A stretch of DNA of 64,000 bases from Earliella scabrosa (taxonomy: Eukaryota; Basidiomycota; Agaricomycetes; Polyporales; Polyporaceae), in NCBI GenBank assembly GCA_022605405.1, contig JABYQQ010000020.1, forward strand, positions 124,001 to 188,000, in the 5' to 3' direction. Shown piece by piece: positions 13,901 through 25,583 of the stretch; within the stretch, counting starts at the first letter, position 1; each line of letters opens with the position of its first letter. The notes beneath the pieces were generated by a model. That model did no database searches. It was not told the DNA's origin and worked only from the letters and a program-made list of their open reading frames with translations. Made by a program: the position numbers and the translations under genes.

Positions 13901-16900
13901 TTTGGACGGCGAGCGGCGACGGGGAATTACGCACTGGACAGCGGACGGAGCGCCGCGAGCTGCATTGGGTGCCCTACTTAGTGCTAAGATCCGTTAGACG
14001 TGGGATCGGAGCGGGAGTGGCGCTGCCTGGCTAACGGGACGAGTGGGAGAGGAAGGGCGCGAGGGCAGGCGCATCCCTGATGGTCGTCCAGACTCGTGCT
14101 CCGACGCGGACGCCAGAAGCCAGAAGCGGGCTGTGTGGATATAGGAGAGAAACTCAGAAAGCTAGCGTCCCCGGCGTCGAAGACGAACAGCTCGAGAGCT
14201 ATGCCTGGTCTTCGATTCCTGTTCGCTGCACAGAAGGCGAAGGCGGGAAGGATGATTGTTGACCTTCACGCCCACCACGGTTGAGGATGTCGGGATGCTA
14301 GCAGGATCCATACACAGCTGCCGGGAGCAGTACACGGCGGAGCGTGCGCCCCAGATGGAACCGTCGCCCGCCGAGCGAGGCGGCGGCGCGCGGGAGGATT
14401 GTGCCCAAAGAGGCACAAGGCTGTCGACCGTCCGCCGTCTGTGCCTGTTTCTGTCGCGCCGAGTCGTTTCGATGATTTGCCGCACCACGCGCACCGCGTC
14501 CAGGTCAAGGTTCCAGGGCCCACTAGGGTGAAGTTGACGCGCCGTGCGGGCTGTCGCAGGCTACAGACACCGATGGCGAGGCCGTAAAGTCCGTCGGGCA
14601 AGGCACGACCGGGTAGCACCGCGCGGCGGGGCGGGCACGAGCGAAGAGGGGAACGGAGATTTTGGGGTCGGTGCTGTACTGAATGGTTGGAAGACGCAGA
14701 GAAAGGTGCGGCGGGAATAATGAACAGGGAGTGAATGGGGGTGATGCAGGGTGATGCTGATTGCAGAGCCCTGTGGGCGGCCGCGATCAGGCGCAATCTG
14801 GGATTCTGATAGGACACGACAAGGACATTTAAATTTACAGCATGGGAGGGAGACGGCGTGCGGCTTGCGAGGCTTACCCAACCCAGGCTGGAGTGATGGG
14901 ACGGGGCTGGGAAGGTGATGGAGAGGATGATAGAGCTCGCGCCGTGGGCTGATTGGATCTTGGGCCCTGGGCACCACCCTCACGCTGTCTGAACTCTAAC
15001 CACACGCAGAGCCCGAAGCGGAAGGTCGCTCGAGGGCGTCCATCGCGTCAGCTCCCGCGCGCGGTTGCATGATCGGATGATTGCGTGATACATCAGGCGA
15101 CGGTATGCGGCAGGTCGGGCACCGGTGGACGGGCCAGCCGTTGGCGGCGTGGACGTGCATCACGGCCGTGTGAAGTGATCTGCAAGCTGAAACGCGGAAG
15201 CTCTGGACGCATGGCGCATGGCAGCGTACGCGACGCACAGCTCGCGCATCGGAACTGCCGTCTGGTGTCTGTTGCGGGAGAAGGGGGTCCGACGGGGCGT
15301 AGAGCGAAGTTAGCGGACTGCTTGAGGGATGGGCTCAGAGGGAAGGGTGGGTGGCTTACGTACAGACGTAAATAACTCGCGTGGATTACCTTTACGCACT
15401 GGACGTCGGCGGCAACGTGTCCTAGGATCCCATAACACCGGTGTGATTGTCGCCGTGCAACGGAGACGATGTCCACATATAGGGGCTCGGTGCGCATGGA
15501 CAACGTCGATGCTTCAGTTCAAACGTCATTCCGGTAGTTCATCGTGGCGGAGCGCGAGTGGCATTCGTGCTCATAGGTCTGTAAAGTACGGATAATCATA
15601 TTAGCACGTATCGTAACCGGAGGGATAGCGGCAACGGACCATGGACCACGACTCCAGGGGATATCCTAGCCTCCAGCCGTCGACATTTGGGCGCTGCTGG
15701 GCGAAGCGACGGACGCGACCGTGGAGGCGGCCGGAGCCGTCGCTCGAACCTCGCCCTCGTCTTGACTCTTGTGTATTCAATTTGGCAGTGACACCGCTTC
15801 AGCACTAGTCGTTCGAGTACAGACGTGTCGAGAGACACGCGGAACCACATCGGCGACGCGATGTCATGGCCACTTTTCTTTTCCGCGGCGCTCGTGCCGA
15901 CTGGTTGGGGATTGATCCGTCGTCAGTGAGGCTTGAAGACTTCAGTCTTGGAGCTCGAGGCACCGCCGCCCGCAATTCTCCGTGAGCGGGGCGCACGAGT
16001 AATTCGCGAGAACCTGATGTCTTTCGTATCCAGTGTGTGCTTGCTTGTGGCAGCCTTCCCTCCATCAACACTCAGCGGTGCCATGGCTGTTGAATTGGAA
16101 GCTCAGACCCGGCCGAAGGCTAATGTCTTGGTCCGACGACCGGGTACCACACGTATCCCCAATTCAAGGGACGCCGACGGGGAACAGACAGGAGGAGGCC
16201 ATCAGCGCATCACGGCATCGTCCAGCACGTCCCAGACCTGGGCGCATACTCGCTCGGATGCAATATCCAGTCGTCCATGCGTGCACGGTGCTGGCGATCC
16301 CCAGCCTGGGTCGGCCGACAGCGTGACGCCGGGAAGCCGGGAAAGCGACGGGGCCGCCGCTCCAGACGACGGTGACAGCATGACGGAGGAAGCGAGCGAC
16401 GCGGCCCAAGCGAGCCGAGCGAACACGGCGAGCCTGAGATCCCGCCGCGAGCTGTAATCTGAGAAGGAACGGGAGATGAAGGCTTAGCTTGGGAAGAGGC
16501 GAGTGACGGGCGTCGGGAGGTCGCAGATGGCAAGCTGGGCCCGAGCCTGGGGCGGGCGACCGAGGGACGCGGCAGGTGCCAGGCTCACGTTATGGATTGA
16601 TGGGAGGAGGGGGACAGGGGACAGGACCGTGGCAGCGGGTGTAATACCGTAAGCACGTCACTGACTGGCCGCTGGCCGATGGGCGATTTACGCCGAGAAA
16701 ACGACGTAGTGCCAGGTATCTCCCGGACATGGATGCAGAGGAGGACGCGGAGCGCGGGAGGGTGCTGAGGGGCTGAGGGGCTTGAGGAATTGCACGCCTG
16801 ATGCGAGGGGTCGCGGTGGGTCGCTGGGTGCGAAGGGATGCCTACGCGCTGTAGAATGGAAGATGGTGCGGGGACGGTACGGCGGCCAAGTTCACGATGC

Positions 16901-18505
16901 GCGGGAGAGGGCGAGAAATGAGGGTTGGACCCTGAGGCTGGAAGAAACGGTCGGCAGGAGGATCCGTTTACGCGGCGGCAGCGCGTCGGCCAGCACGGGG
17001 ACTGTGGAAGGAGACGAGGCAGAACCCTGTGTGGAAGTCGGGCTGGAGGGGATGCTGGACGAAATGAATGACAATGGGGACTGCGCACGGACCACGACGG
17101 TGGATGGCGCGATGTTCGGGCGGCGGTGCGAAATGCGGCCCCCGCTGACCCGCCGCTCGCTCGGTTGAGTGGTTGTACGCGGGATGTCCTGTGATACACA
17201 TGCCTCGCGCTGGATTGTTTACGTCGGCGCGACGAATCGCGACATCGCGTGGGCTTGACGCGTCCAAGGGAATTCCCGATCCTGAGGGCAACTCTGTGTG
17301 TATGTAGTCGGCAAACGGCGTTGACAGAATGGGGAAAGGGCAAGTCATTACGTCGGTGTGAGCGAAAATGGATGCTGTAACGCCTGAGTGTCGGAACTGG
17401 TGTTGTGTGAACTGTGCGCAACGGCAGAAAAGCGGGTCAGTACAAACGGCATTCTCTGAAACGGTAGGAAGAGCCATCACCAGACACGTTACGGAATTCG
17501 TCAGCCATGATCATGGCTTGGGCCGGGTGAGAGCGATGCGTCTAGGACTGCGCGATGAGCACGGTGTGGTGATGGTGCGCACGAGATACAACGTTTGGAC
17601 ATGAAATTGAGGGTGATCGTACGGAGTTCAATTGAAATACGTGGTGTTGCTGACGATCCTGGGATTGTCTTGTTAGCTGTTAGGATTATTCAGGTACAGC
17701 ATCGCCGGCGAAACATAGCGTTTCCGAGTATGCGCAATTCCCCGTTCTTTAACAGGCATAGTTTGGTTGGTGCAATGAATCCAATTCGAGGAGGCCAGAG
17801 AACACAAGAAGACATACTACATGAAGAGGATGTGTCGAAGACTGATTAACCGCATGACCAGTGAAGAAAATAAACAGCCAGCGGTATGCCCAGCCAGAGA
17901 CTCGTGAGAGATCGCTATACTCGGTCCTTGAACCGTGCCCTGAGGCAAAGCCCTCGGCGAAAACGCGCCATGTAGAGGTACGCCAGCTTCAGAGACCGAG
18001 ATGACTGTACATGAAGAACAGCGCGCCGCCGCCCGACGCGAAATTTGTACCTTCGCGTGGGCATGGTCCGTGCGCGGGAATCCGGCCCACGCGCTCAGGC
18101 GCCGGAAGAAGCGCGCGATACTTAAGGCGGGCGCGGAAGTTCTGGGTCTCAATCGAAAGTTACACCTCGCGGGCTGATATTTGGGATCCTCTCTGTCTCT
18201 ACAGCTGGATCTTGAACCTTTCGCGGGGGAGAGCGACACCTCCATCTCAAGATCGTACCGACCGCAATCTTTGTCGGGAGCGGCCCGTGTTGGAGTTACA
18301 CTATTGTCGGGTTGAACTTGTTCTCGTACGTACTTTGTATCTGCCCGATCTCCCTGCAATGCCACTGCAAGTATCCACAAATCCTGCTCGTGTATGCGTT
18401 CGCCCCCACAACATCAATGGATCAAGGCCACACATGTCCTCGTACTCGGTGGAGCAAAATTTTTGTGACCGATGTAGTCTGTACCCCCAAGTGGCAATTT
18501 CCTCC
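4991..18505. other. Long gene-poor interval (about 13.5 kb)
   Basis: I read both strands for domains, splice-linked exons and protein-like composition and found nothing convincing. Many open frames of 100-320 codons exist, but they overlap in up to five frames, are rich in Arg/Ser/Pro/Ala/His and share no recognisable motif, as expected by chance in GC-rich DNA. CpG is abundant, so there is no sign of repeat-induced C-to-T decay, and I found no long tandem or terminal repeats. The flanking genes are convergent, so neither needs a promoter here. Candidates are a non-coding transcript, an unrecognised gene of many small exons, or old decayed transposon DNA. Confidence 0.55.
9684..9721 (+). repeat. 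GGGAT microsatellite
   Basis: Short imperfect tandem array of the pentamer GGGAT with one AGAAT-type interruption, roughly seven units. It lies inside the gene-poor interval and is not telomeric (no TTAGGG). Confidence 0.8.
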
Positions 18506-19693
18506 TCACGAAAACCAAGTGATGAACCTCTCCGTTCTCCTGTGTATTGCGTCGGAGATCAGCTTCGCCACGACTCGCTCGGCCTGCACGGATGGATGCA
18601 ACTCGTCGAACCTGCTCTCGGCTGTCAGCGGCGGTCATGGCTACAGGACGAACGACATACCAGAGGAAGCTGTCTTGGTCAGTTCCTACTGCGTCCGTAC
18701 AAACACCGGGATCACTCGTGCTCTCGTTCAGCTCGAACACGCACGAGTGGGCAGCCCCGGTCACGTTCAGCGGCGCGGTGCCGTTGAGGAAGAGCTGGGG
18801 ACGGTTGATCATGTCCGTGAAGAGGGAATGCGAGTCAAACAACCCTGCACGGCCGCTCAGGTGAGTTCAAACGTCTGGAGGATGCGCATAGTATACTCAC
18901 CGATGTGTGCCCCGCGCAGCTTGGGAGCGAGAGCTTGCAGCATAAGTTTCGCGATTGCGTTTCCAGACGTGGTGAGCTCGCGCATGAACACGCTCCACTC
19001 GGTCGTATTACGCTGGGCGGTCCAGAACCGGTTCGGATACGAGTCGGGCGCATACAGCGGCACGAACTCGAGCGGGATCATCTGCAGTCGCCATCCTCTA
19101 CGTTAACATGCTTCTCTGCACATCAAACTGCCAGCATCCGGCCGTTGCTGAAACTCACGTTTTGGAAGATGAAGTTCCGCGCGCCAGACGCATACAAGAC
19201 TTGGATCCAGTTCACGGCGCACGCAACGGTGTCCACGATGGTCACACCCGGAGTCTGGCTCCCCGTGAGGAGCGCGTTCGCTCCAACGTCGTTTGTCCCG
19301 ATCCAGAGCGTGTACATCGTCTCCTCCGGGCGGAGCCTGAGCGAGCCATTGGCCTTCTCCGCGAAGTAGAGCGGCAGCTGGCTCTCGAACACGGACGGGA
19401 ACGGGCGCGCGGTGAGGTTGTTCGAGCACGTCGCGCCGGACTTTGCGAACGGGAAGAGTTGGAAGTGGCCGTCTTGGGCGGCGAAGACGGGCCACATGAT
19501 CCCGCCGTCGGCGTGTCCGTCCTATTCACTTCAGTGAGTGCATTCAACACAGATCAAGAGGATGACTTACGACGTCGGTATAGGAGTCTCCAAATGTGAC
19601 AAGGTTCTTGATCTGGCCTGGGCGAGGACCAGCCGCGAAGGTCGGGAGCACGAAGCTCGAGAACAGCAGTGCAGCGACCGACCGACCGAACAT
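18506..19693 (-). CDS. Carbohydrate esterase family 16 / GDSL esterase, copy A
   Basis: Secreted acetyl/acyl esterase of the SGNH/GDSL superfamily, CE16 type; such enzymes remove acetyl groups from plant polysaccharide fragments. Exons in coding order are 19571-19693, 19159-19521, 18901-19081, 18661-18844 and 18506-18611, and all junctions keep phase, giving 318 aa. A hydrophobic N-terminus ending near Ala20-Ala21 looks like a signal peptide. Block I is TFGDSYTDV with nucleophile Ser37. WIGTNDVG supplies the oxyanion-hole Asn. The C-terminal DELH holds the Asp286/His289 part of the triad. Several N-x-T/S sites fit secretion. Length is normal for CE16. It is paralogous to 24395-25583 with identical exon lengths. 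Natural substrate is not deducible. Confidence 0.92.
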
Positions 19694-20739
19694 TTCTGAG
19701 TGGCGACGGAGCACGAGTCGCTTTGCGCGAACTATATACCGGGTGTGTGTACAACCTATTTTCTCTACATCGCGCGTGGGCCGTCATCTGATCTTCATTA
19801 CGGGCCTCCGATGTGACATTTGTAGTGCCCGGGACGATGATGACTCTTCTGCGCCTTCTCCCCCCGCGTTACCGCCAAATTGGAAGTGCTGATGCGGCCT
19901 CGCGTCGCGGGCTGTTGCGCATGACTCCCCCTCGTGCAGACCGGCCGTGATGGCGCGCGAGAAAGGTCGTCCCACAAAGGGTGGCCATTGAGCCCGAAGT
20001 TTCGCCTGAATGCTTCGCGCGGGAAGGGGCGAGGTATGTGGTGGGACGCGTCTCGTCACATACGGATGCTTTCGTGTCACGTCGCGTCCGTGACTTACCT
20101 TGCCTGCAACAATTCCAACTCGCGTGGATATCGGTCATTGGCAACTCCGTGGGTATTGAAACGATGCCCGCCCAGGTTCACAGGGAATATCGCTGTCACA
20201 TGCGGCTATGTGCGGTGGAAGCTTCTCTTACGTCGATAAACATCAGCTTACGTCTGACTGAATACAGGACCTCTTCGTCCGGACTTCCCGACCTTGCGGA
20301 CACCGACCCGTCTTTGTCAGTATGCGGACAAGCGAGGCTTCAAATGCTGCTAACAGTAAGATGGAGTTTGGAACTGGTTGGTGTTTATTGACGATGAGTA
20401 CTCGTTTGATCCAGGGTACCGCTGGAAGAGCGTTCAACGGACCCAGGAGGCGATGTCCCCAATGCTCGTCGCGTGCCTCAATTTTCGTGCATCATAGCTA
20501 GGAGTATGTGGGCCAAATTCTACAAGCAGACTCCGGATTACCCCACTACAAGAGACCTCATTGAATCTCATTCCGCAATCCTGCCCCATCCTATCCATGT
20601 CGGACCATCACCGTAACTACCCTTTGCTGACACGGCTGGTGCGTCCGCTCTCCTCTCCCTGGAGCGGCATAGTATTAGCTGATCAGTACCAATGCAGGCA
20701 AAGTCCAGGTTCAGGCGACTCACCGAGGAAGCACGGCAT
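19694..20739. other. Intergenic: CE16 A promoter and small-secreted-protein A downstream region
   Basis: Apart from the TATA motif near 19732 I see no gene, RNA or repeat. Open frames here lack protein-like character and do not link to neighbours by splice sites. Confidence 0.5.
19732..19738 (-). promoter_or_regulatory. TATA box of CE16 copy A
   Basis: TATATAG on the minus strand, about 40 bases upstream of the start codon at 19693. An identical motif sits about 60 bases upstream of the paralogue, which supports a conserved core promoter. Confidence 0.55.
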
Positions 20740-21171
20740 CTACCCAGTGAACTGCTCAAGGAAGTCCGTGAAGGGACCCCCATTGACGCCAAAACACGTA
20801 TTCAGCTGCGGGATCAGGGCGAACGACTGGCACCCCGGCGGGCCGACGCCGACGATGTAATCCGGGATCTCGCCGAACTGCGAGACGAGCCCGACCGAGT
20901 TGAACGCGGGCAGGCCGAGGCAGCTGCCAGCGACGGTCGGGAGCGGCGTGTTGACGCACCCTGTGTCGCACGCCGTCCCGGTGCAGGTGACAAGCGTCGT
21001 GTGCACGGTTGCCTCGGCGTGGAGGCCGTGGTTGGAGGTGAGGTTGCCCGCGACGGCGGTGAGGACGAGGTTCGACAGCGGGAGGGTGGAGACGGCGTCC
21101 GCCGCGAGCGGGGATGCGAGTGCGACGAGTGGTAGAAGGGCGAAGCCCATGACGGAGAGAGGGAAGAACAT
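20740..21171 (-). CDS. Small secreted six-cysteine protein A (unknown function)
   Basis: Intronless frame of 143 aa. The start at 21171 is chosen because it opens directly into a hydrophobic segment (MFFPLSVMGFALLPLVALA) followed by SPLAA, a good signal peptide and cleavage region. The in-frame extension upstream is poor and is absent from the paralogue. The mature part has six cysteines: three in CTGTACDTGC, then SC, GC and TC. It ends in a conserved GPFTDFLEQFTG-type tail. I do not recognise the family. Small size, signal peptide and even cysteine number suggest a disulfide-bonded extracellular protein. It is closely related to 22950-23393, and both lie between two CE16 genes on the same strand. 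Confidence 0.8.
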   Translation of the reverse strand: MFFPLSVMGFALLPLVALASPLAADAVSTLPLSNLVLTAVAGNLTSNHGLHAEATVHTTLVTCTGTACDTGCVNTPLPTVAGSCLGLPAFNSVGLVSQFGEIPDYIVGVGPPGCQSFALIPQLNTCFGVNGGPFTDFLEQFTG

Positions 21172-22949
21172 CGCGATGGAGGAGGTGGAGTGTTTGGCCG
21201 CAGGTGAGTAGGCTGTACTGCTGGCTTCAAAGCACACTCAGTGCAGCTTTTGTATGTTGCGCTGATGCCGAGGACCAAGGATGGTTTGTACGAGCTGCGA
21301 GTTCTCAGTAAACTTACTCAAGGCATAATCCATTAAAAAGCTCCCGGACTATATGAGGCAGGTACCGCTTGTTGGCCATCGATCTTCCAGCCTTACCTGA
21401 TGGGTGCAGTACTGTCAGGTGAGTAGGTACGCAGCGACTATCCGGCAAACATGGGAGATTACCTTGACAGGCGTGGAGATCACCTAGAAGGGACATCGCA
21501 AGAGTTGGTGCATCGAGAGCGACGGACCGTATCAGGTTACAGTTGCTGTTCCTCAAGTAAGTACAGAGATGTCCCATTGAGGTTGGGATGCAGTCAGCCT
21601 GGCAATATATGAAGGAGCACGCTTTGATCTTCAGGAGGCAATACTGATACTGCCTCCAACAGACACTCGCGTGTGGAGACACTCAAAAATACCCTCCGTA
21701 CTCGAAATAGACGAGCGCCATGCTGCTTCAGCATCCGAGAGTGTCGAGCTTACTCGACGTGCTCGCGTGAATGGCGGATCAACCTTGACAAATGTGCCTG
21801 GTGAGGTGCTGAAAGAAATAATCCCAGGACAGAGGAGTCCTCGGTGGGGAGATATCCCGCCTCTCGTCCCAATGTTGTTGTCACCCGCTCCGACACAATC
21901 CAAGTACGCTAGTACATATGGTATGTTGCGCCACTTTTGCCGATGCATCCGCATTCTCAGCGTTACTCAAGAGTCCCTCGTGGATCTATTTTGAGCGACC
22001 GTGTCGGGCCGTCTCGACAGAAAGGACAATGATAGGCTTGGAACTTGACGGTGCGACGGAATGCTGAAGACCAGATGTGAGTGAGGCTCAAAGCATTCCC
22101 TAGCTCTGGAAAGCGATGCTATCAAGGATTTTCTGCTTTTCACACCCCGTAGGTTGGTAAATCCGAAGTTCGTTCTGTCGCTCGCTATGGTCATTCAGAT
22201 TGTCGCTGATGGGCAACATCCAGAACCCGCACTACTCACGAAGAGAAAACATATGTCCAGCGGGATATGGTCTAACACTCATTCAACACCTACAGCCTTC
22301 CCCTGCTGCTTGATGACTGTGCGCTCGAGAGCTGAAGGGAGACGCACGTTGTGACGCCAGCGCGCCTCCCGCACATGGAATGCCATGGGCGATGTGGCAG
22401 AAGAATAGCCACAAGCTCGTTGGATGGAGATGGAGGGACAAGGTGTTGACCCCCTAAATACAGCTTTCTCGATAGAGCCCTATCCTCGTGGACGTGGACG
22501 TTGGCCCTATGCGGGACGCCGAGAACCATCAGCTTACGTCTACTTCAATGCAGACACGTTCTTCCTGGCCGAGCCCCTTGCCGCCCGATCGCCTACTCGC
22601 TTGTCGACATCTTGCATCAATGGAGTAATGCGGATTGGGACGGTCTGTACGACGAGTCTCCGTTAGATGCAGGGAACGGCTTGAGGTGCGTCCAACATGA
22701 ATTGCACGTCGTGTGCATCAATTCTTGTGAATACACTGAATGTTCCTGCAATTGTATATAGTACGGCCATGACACCAATACCAGAACCCCATTGAAGGTT
22801 ATGCCCTTCTATCCATCACCGCAACAACCATTGGTTTACACGCTTGGTGCGTCTCCTCTCTGTGGACCGGGCGTAGTTCAGTAAACTTACGAATGCAAGC
22901 AGCAAGTAACGTACAAGTGCAGGTAACTCGCTCAAGAACTTGCATGCAT
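21172..22949. other. Intergenic between small secreted proteins A and B
   Basis: The first 300 bases are the promoter of protein A and match the region upstream of protein B (see repeat entries). The rest, about 21500-22900, has no supported gene. Confidence 0.5.
21250..21474 (-). repeat. Segmental duplication, copy 1 (upstream of protein A)
   Basis: Aligns with 23475-23694. Shared blocks include CCAAGGATGGTTTGTACGAG, ACCGCTTGTTGG, ATCTTCCAGCCT, TACTGTCAGGTGAGTAGGTA and TTACCTTGACAGGCG-type sequence, separated by substitutions and small indels. The duplication therefore covered the 5' flank as well as the coding region. Confidence 0.8.
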
Positions 22950-23393
22950 CTACCCAGTGAACTGCATGAGGTAGTCCGTGAACGGCCCATTGTTGACGGT
23001 GAAGCACGTGTTGATCTCCGGGATCTGGGCGAACGATTGGCATCCCGGCGGACCGACGCCAACGATATACGTCGGGATCTCTCCGAACTTCGAGACGATC
23101 CCGACCGAGTTGAACGCGGGTAGGCCGAGGCAGGTGTCGGACCTGGTCGGGAGCCCCGAATTGACGCACCCTGTGTCGCACGCTGTACCGGTGCAGGTGA
23201 CGAGCGTCGTGAGCACGGTCCCGTCCGCGTGGAGGCCGTGCTCTTTTGAGGTGAGGTTCCCCGCGACGGCAGTGAGGACGAGGTTGGACAGCGGGAGAGT
23301 GGTGACAGTGGAAGCGCTGTCGGCGGCCAGCGGGGATGCGAGCGCGACGAATGGGAGAAGGGCGAAGCCCACGGCGGAGAGAGCGTAGAACAT
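22950..23393 (-). CDS. Small secreted six-cysteine protein B (unknown function)
   Basis: Intronless 147-aa paralogue of the gene at 20740-21171. The signal peptide (MFYALSAVGFALLPFVALA, then SPLAA) and all six cysteines are conserved. Differences include a four-residue net insertion, mostly in the region just after the signal peptide. The start at 23393 is the one shared with copy A. Function is unknown. The pair sits inside a CE16-SSP-SSP-CE16 block transcribed entirely from the minus strand, so joint duplication is likely; co-regulation is only inferred. Confidence 0.8.
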   Translation of the reverse strand: MFYALSAVGFALLPFVALASPLAADSASTVTTLPLSNLVLTAVAGNLTSKEHGLHADGTVLTTLVTCTGTACDTGCVNSGLPTRSDTCLGLPAFNSVGIVSKFGEIPTYIVGVGPPGCQSFAQIPEINTCFTVNNGPFTDYLMQFTG

Positions 23394-23474
23394 CGCGATG
23401 GATGGGATGAGGTGTGTGGCTGGAGGGGAGGAGTAGGCTGCACTGCTGTGTTCAGGGCTCGCTCCGGGCGGTTT

Positions 23475-23694
23475 TTGTACGTTGTGCTGAGGCCGGAAAC
23501 CAAGGATGGTTTGTACGAGCGGCAAGCTCTCTACGATCGTGCTCCAGGCGTGGTCCATTTGAGAGCTCCCGGTGGACAGGAAGCAGGCACCGCTTGTTGG
23601 ATCTTCCAGCCTCACGGGATGAGTGCCGTACTGTCAGGTGAGTAGGTATGCAGCGGTTAACCGGCAATCCTGGGAGTTCACCTTGACAGGCGTG
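23475..23694 (-). repeat. Segmental duplication, copy 2 (upstream of protein B)
   Basis: Counterpart of 21250-21474, with the same ordered blocks ending at the CCTTGACAGGCG motif. It marks the 5' extent of the small-secreted-protein duplication. Confidence 0.8.
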
Positions 23695-24394
23695 CCAGAG
23701 TTTACCCAGAAGGGATATGGTATCAGCGCATTGGGAGTGACGGACCATCTCGGCTGACAGTTGATGTCCTCAGGTGAGTAACGCGATGATCTCTTCAGGC
23801 TCAGGCTGCGATAGAGTAAGCCTGGAACCTGATGGATCACGCTTTGTTTTTCAGGAGCGAATTCCACGTCCGTACCTTCTCCAGCAGACGCGTACGTACG
23901 GCTGCACTCGAAGCACAGGCTCCGAATCTGGAAATAGAAGAGCGTCATGATCTCTCAGCCTCTGATTTGTCGAGCCGCGCTTCCTCCGAGTCTCCATGCT
24001 CGCGTGAAAGGCAGATCGTCCTAGACGACATGACTTCGGTGCCTGGAGAGGCACTGCAAGAGATGGCCCGAGGACAGATGAGTCGTTCCTTGAGGAGAGG
24101 ATCTTCACCTTCCATGCTGCAATGCCTGCAACGCGATCCGAGTCAAAATCCGTCTATGCTACTAGTAGCGCAGAGCATTAGGTGATTGGTTGATTCTAAC
24201 TCGTTTCGACATTGCACCCTCAGCATTTCACGCTACTTAGTCCCTCGAGGCGCGGGTATACGCAACGTCGGGCCATCTCGAAACCGTGATGGACGAGCAG
24301 GGCATATCCTCGACCAACACGCATCCTAGAGCTTGCAACTGACGATGATATGGACATACAGCGAGAACTTCGCTGGCGGCATGCCGCTGTACCC
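23695..24394. other. Intergenic between protein B and CE16 copy B
   Basis: I see no gene or RNA here. The part next to 24394 is the 3' flank of CE16 copy B. Confidence 0.45.
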
Positions 24395-25583
24395 TCATGA
24401 CAACCAAGCGATCCATTTCTCGCTCCTCCTGCGGATCGCGTCCGAGATCGCCTTTGCGACGACGCGCTCAGCCTGCACAGAAGGGTGCAGCTCGTCGAAC
24501 CTGGACCGTCCTATCAGCACAGCGAGGCACGAGCTCGGATATGACGCACCAGAGGAAGCTTTCTTGGTCAGTCCCAACCGCATCCGTGCAGACCCCGGGA
24601 TCGGTCCTGTCCTCGTTCAGCTGGAACACGCAGGCGTGGATAGAGCCGGTGACGTTCAGCGGAGCCGTGCCGTTCAAGTATAGCTGAGGACGGTTGATCA
24701 TGTCCATGAACAGGCTGTGCGAGTCAAAGAGTCCTACGGCGCCGCCCTGTAGGTCAGTACTGAGAGGTTCAGGTTCGTGGTTTGGGACTAACCGATGTGT
24801 GCGCCGTGCAGCTTTGGGGCGAGAGCCTCGAGCATCAGCTTGGCGATCTCGTTCCCGGACGTCGTAAGCTCGCGCATGAAGATGCTCCACTCGGTCGTGT
24901 TCCGTTGCGCGGTCCAGTACCTGTTCGGGTACGAGTCCGGCGCATACAGCGGGGCAAACTCGAGAGGAATCATCTGGTGGTGCGGTCACCACGGCCCATG
25001 TCAGCGTCGTGGGTCTGGTATACCGGAGACTCGGACTCACGTTTTGGAAAATAAAGTTCCTCGCGCCAGATGCATACAGGACCCTCACCCAATTCACCGC
25101 GCACGCCACGGTATCGACCACGGTCACGCCCGGAGTCTGCCCCCCTGTGAGGAGCTCTCCCGCGCCGACATCGTTCGTCCCGATCCAGAGCGTGTACATC
25201 GTCTCCTCGGGACGAAGCTTGAGAGAGCCGTTCGCCTTCTCCGCAAAGTAGAGCGGGAGCTGGCCCTCGAACACAGGCGGGGCGCCGCGCGCGGTGAGGT
25301 TGTTCGAGCACGTCGCGCCTGCCTTGGCGAACGGGAAGAGGTTGAAGTGGCCGTCCTGCGCGGCGAAGACGGGCCACATGATCCCGCCGTCGGCGTGCGC
25401 GTCCTAGATAATCTCGGGTGAGCCGGGTCGCCCGCCATGATGGCTCAAGAGAATACTCACAACGTCAGTGTAGGAGTCTCCAAACGTGACGAGATTCCTG
25501 ATTTGATTGGGTCGAGGACCAGCGGCGAGGGCTGGGAGCGCGCAGCTCGACAGCACGAGTGCAATCAACGACGAAGCTAGCAT
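24395..25583 (-). CDS. Carbohydrate esterase family 16 / GDSL esterase, copy B
   Basis: Secreted SGNH/GDSL esterase, tandem-block paralogue of 18506-19693. Exons in coding order are 25461-25583, 25041-25403, 24793-24973, 24550-24733 and 24395-24500. Every exon has the same length as in copy A (123, 363, 181, 184 and 106 nt), so this is also 318 aa. Signal peptide MLASSLIALVLSSCALPALA, then block I FGDSYTDV with Ser37, WIGTNDVG, and DELHPS with the Asp/His pair. The intron sequences diverge far more than the exons, which points to selection on the protein. One intron begins GTTAGT rather than GTGAGT. Both copies look functional. Confidence 0.92.

Noticed and set aside
5163..17480. Many open frames of 100-320 codons on both strands of the gene-poor interval
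   Set aside because: They overlap one another in several frames, are Arg/Ser/Pro/Ala-rich without motifs, and cannot be joined by good splice sites. GC-rich DNA with few stop codons produces these by chance.
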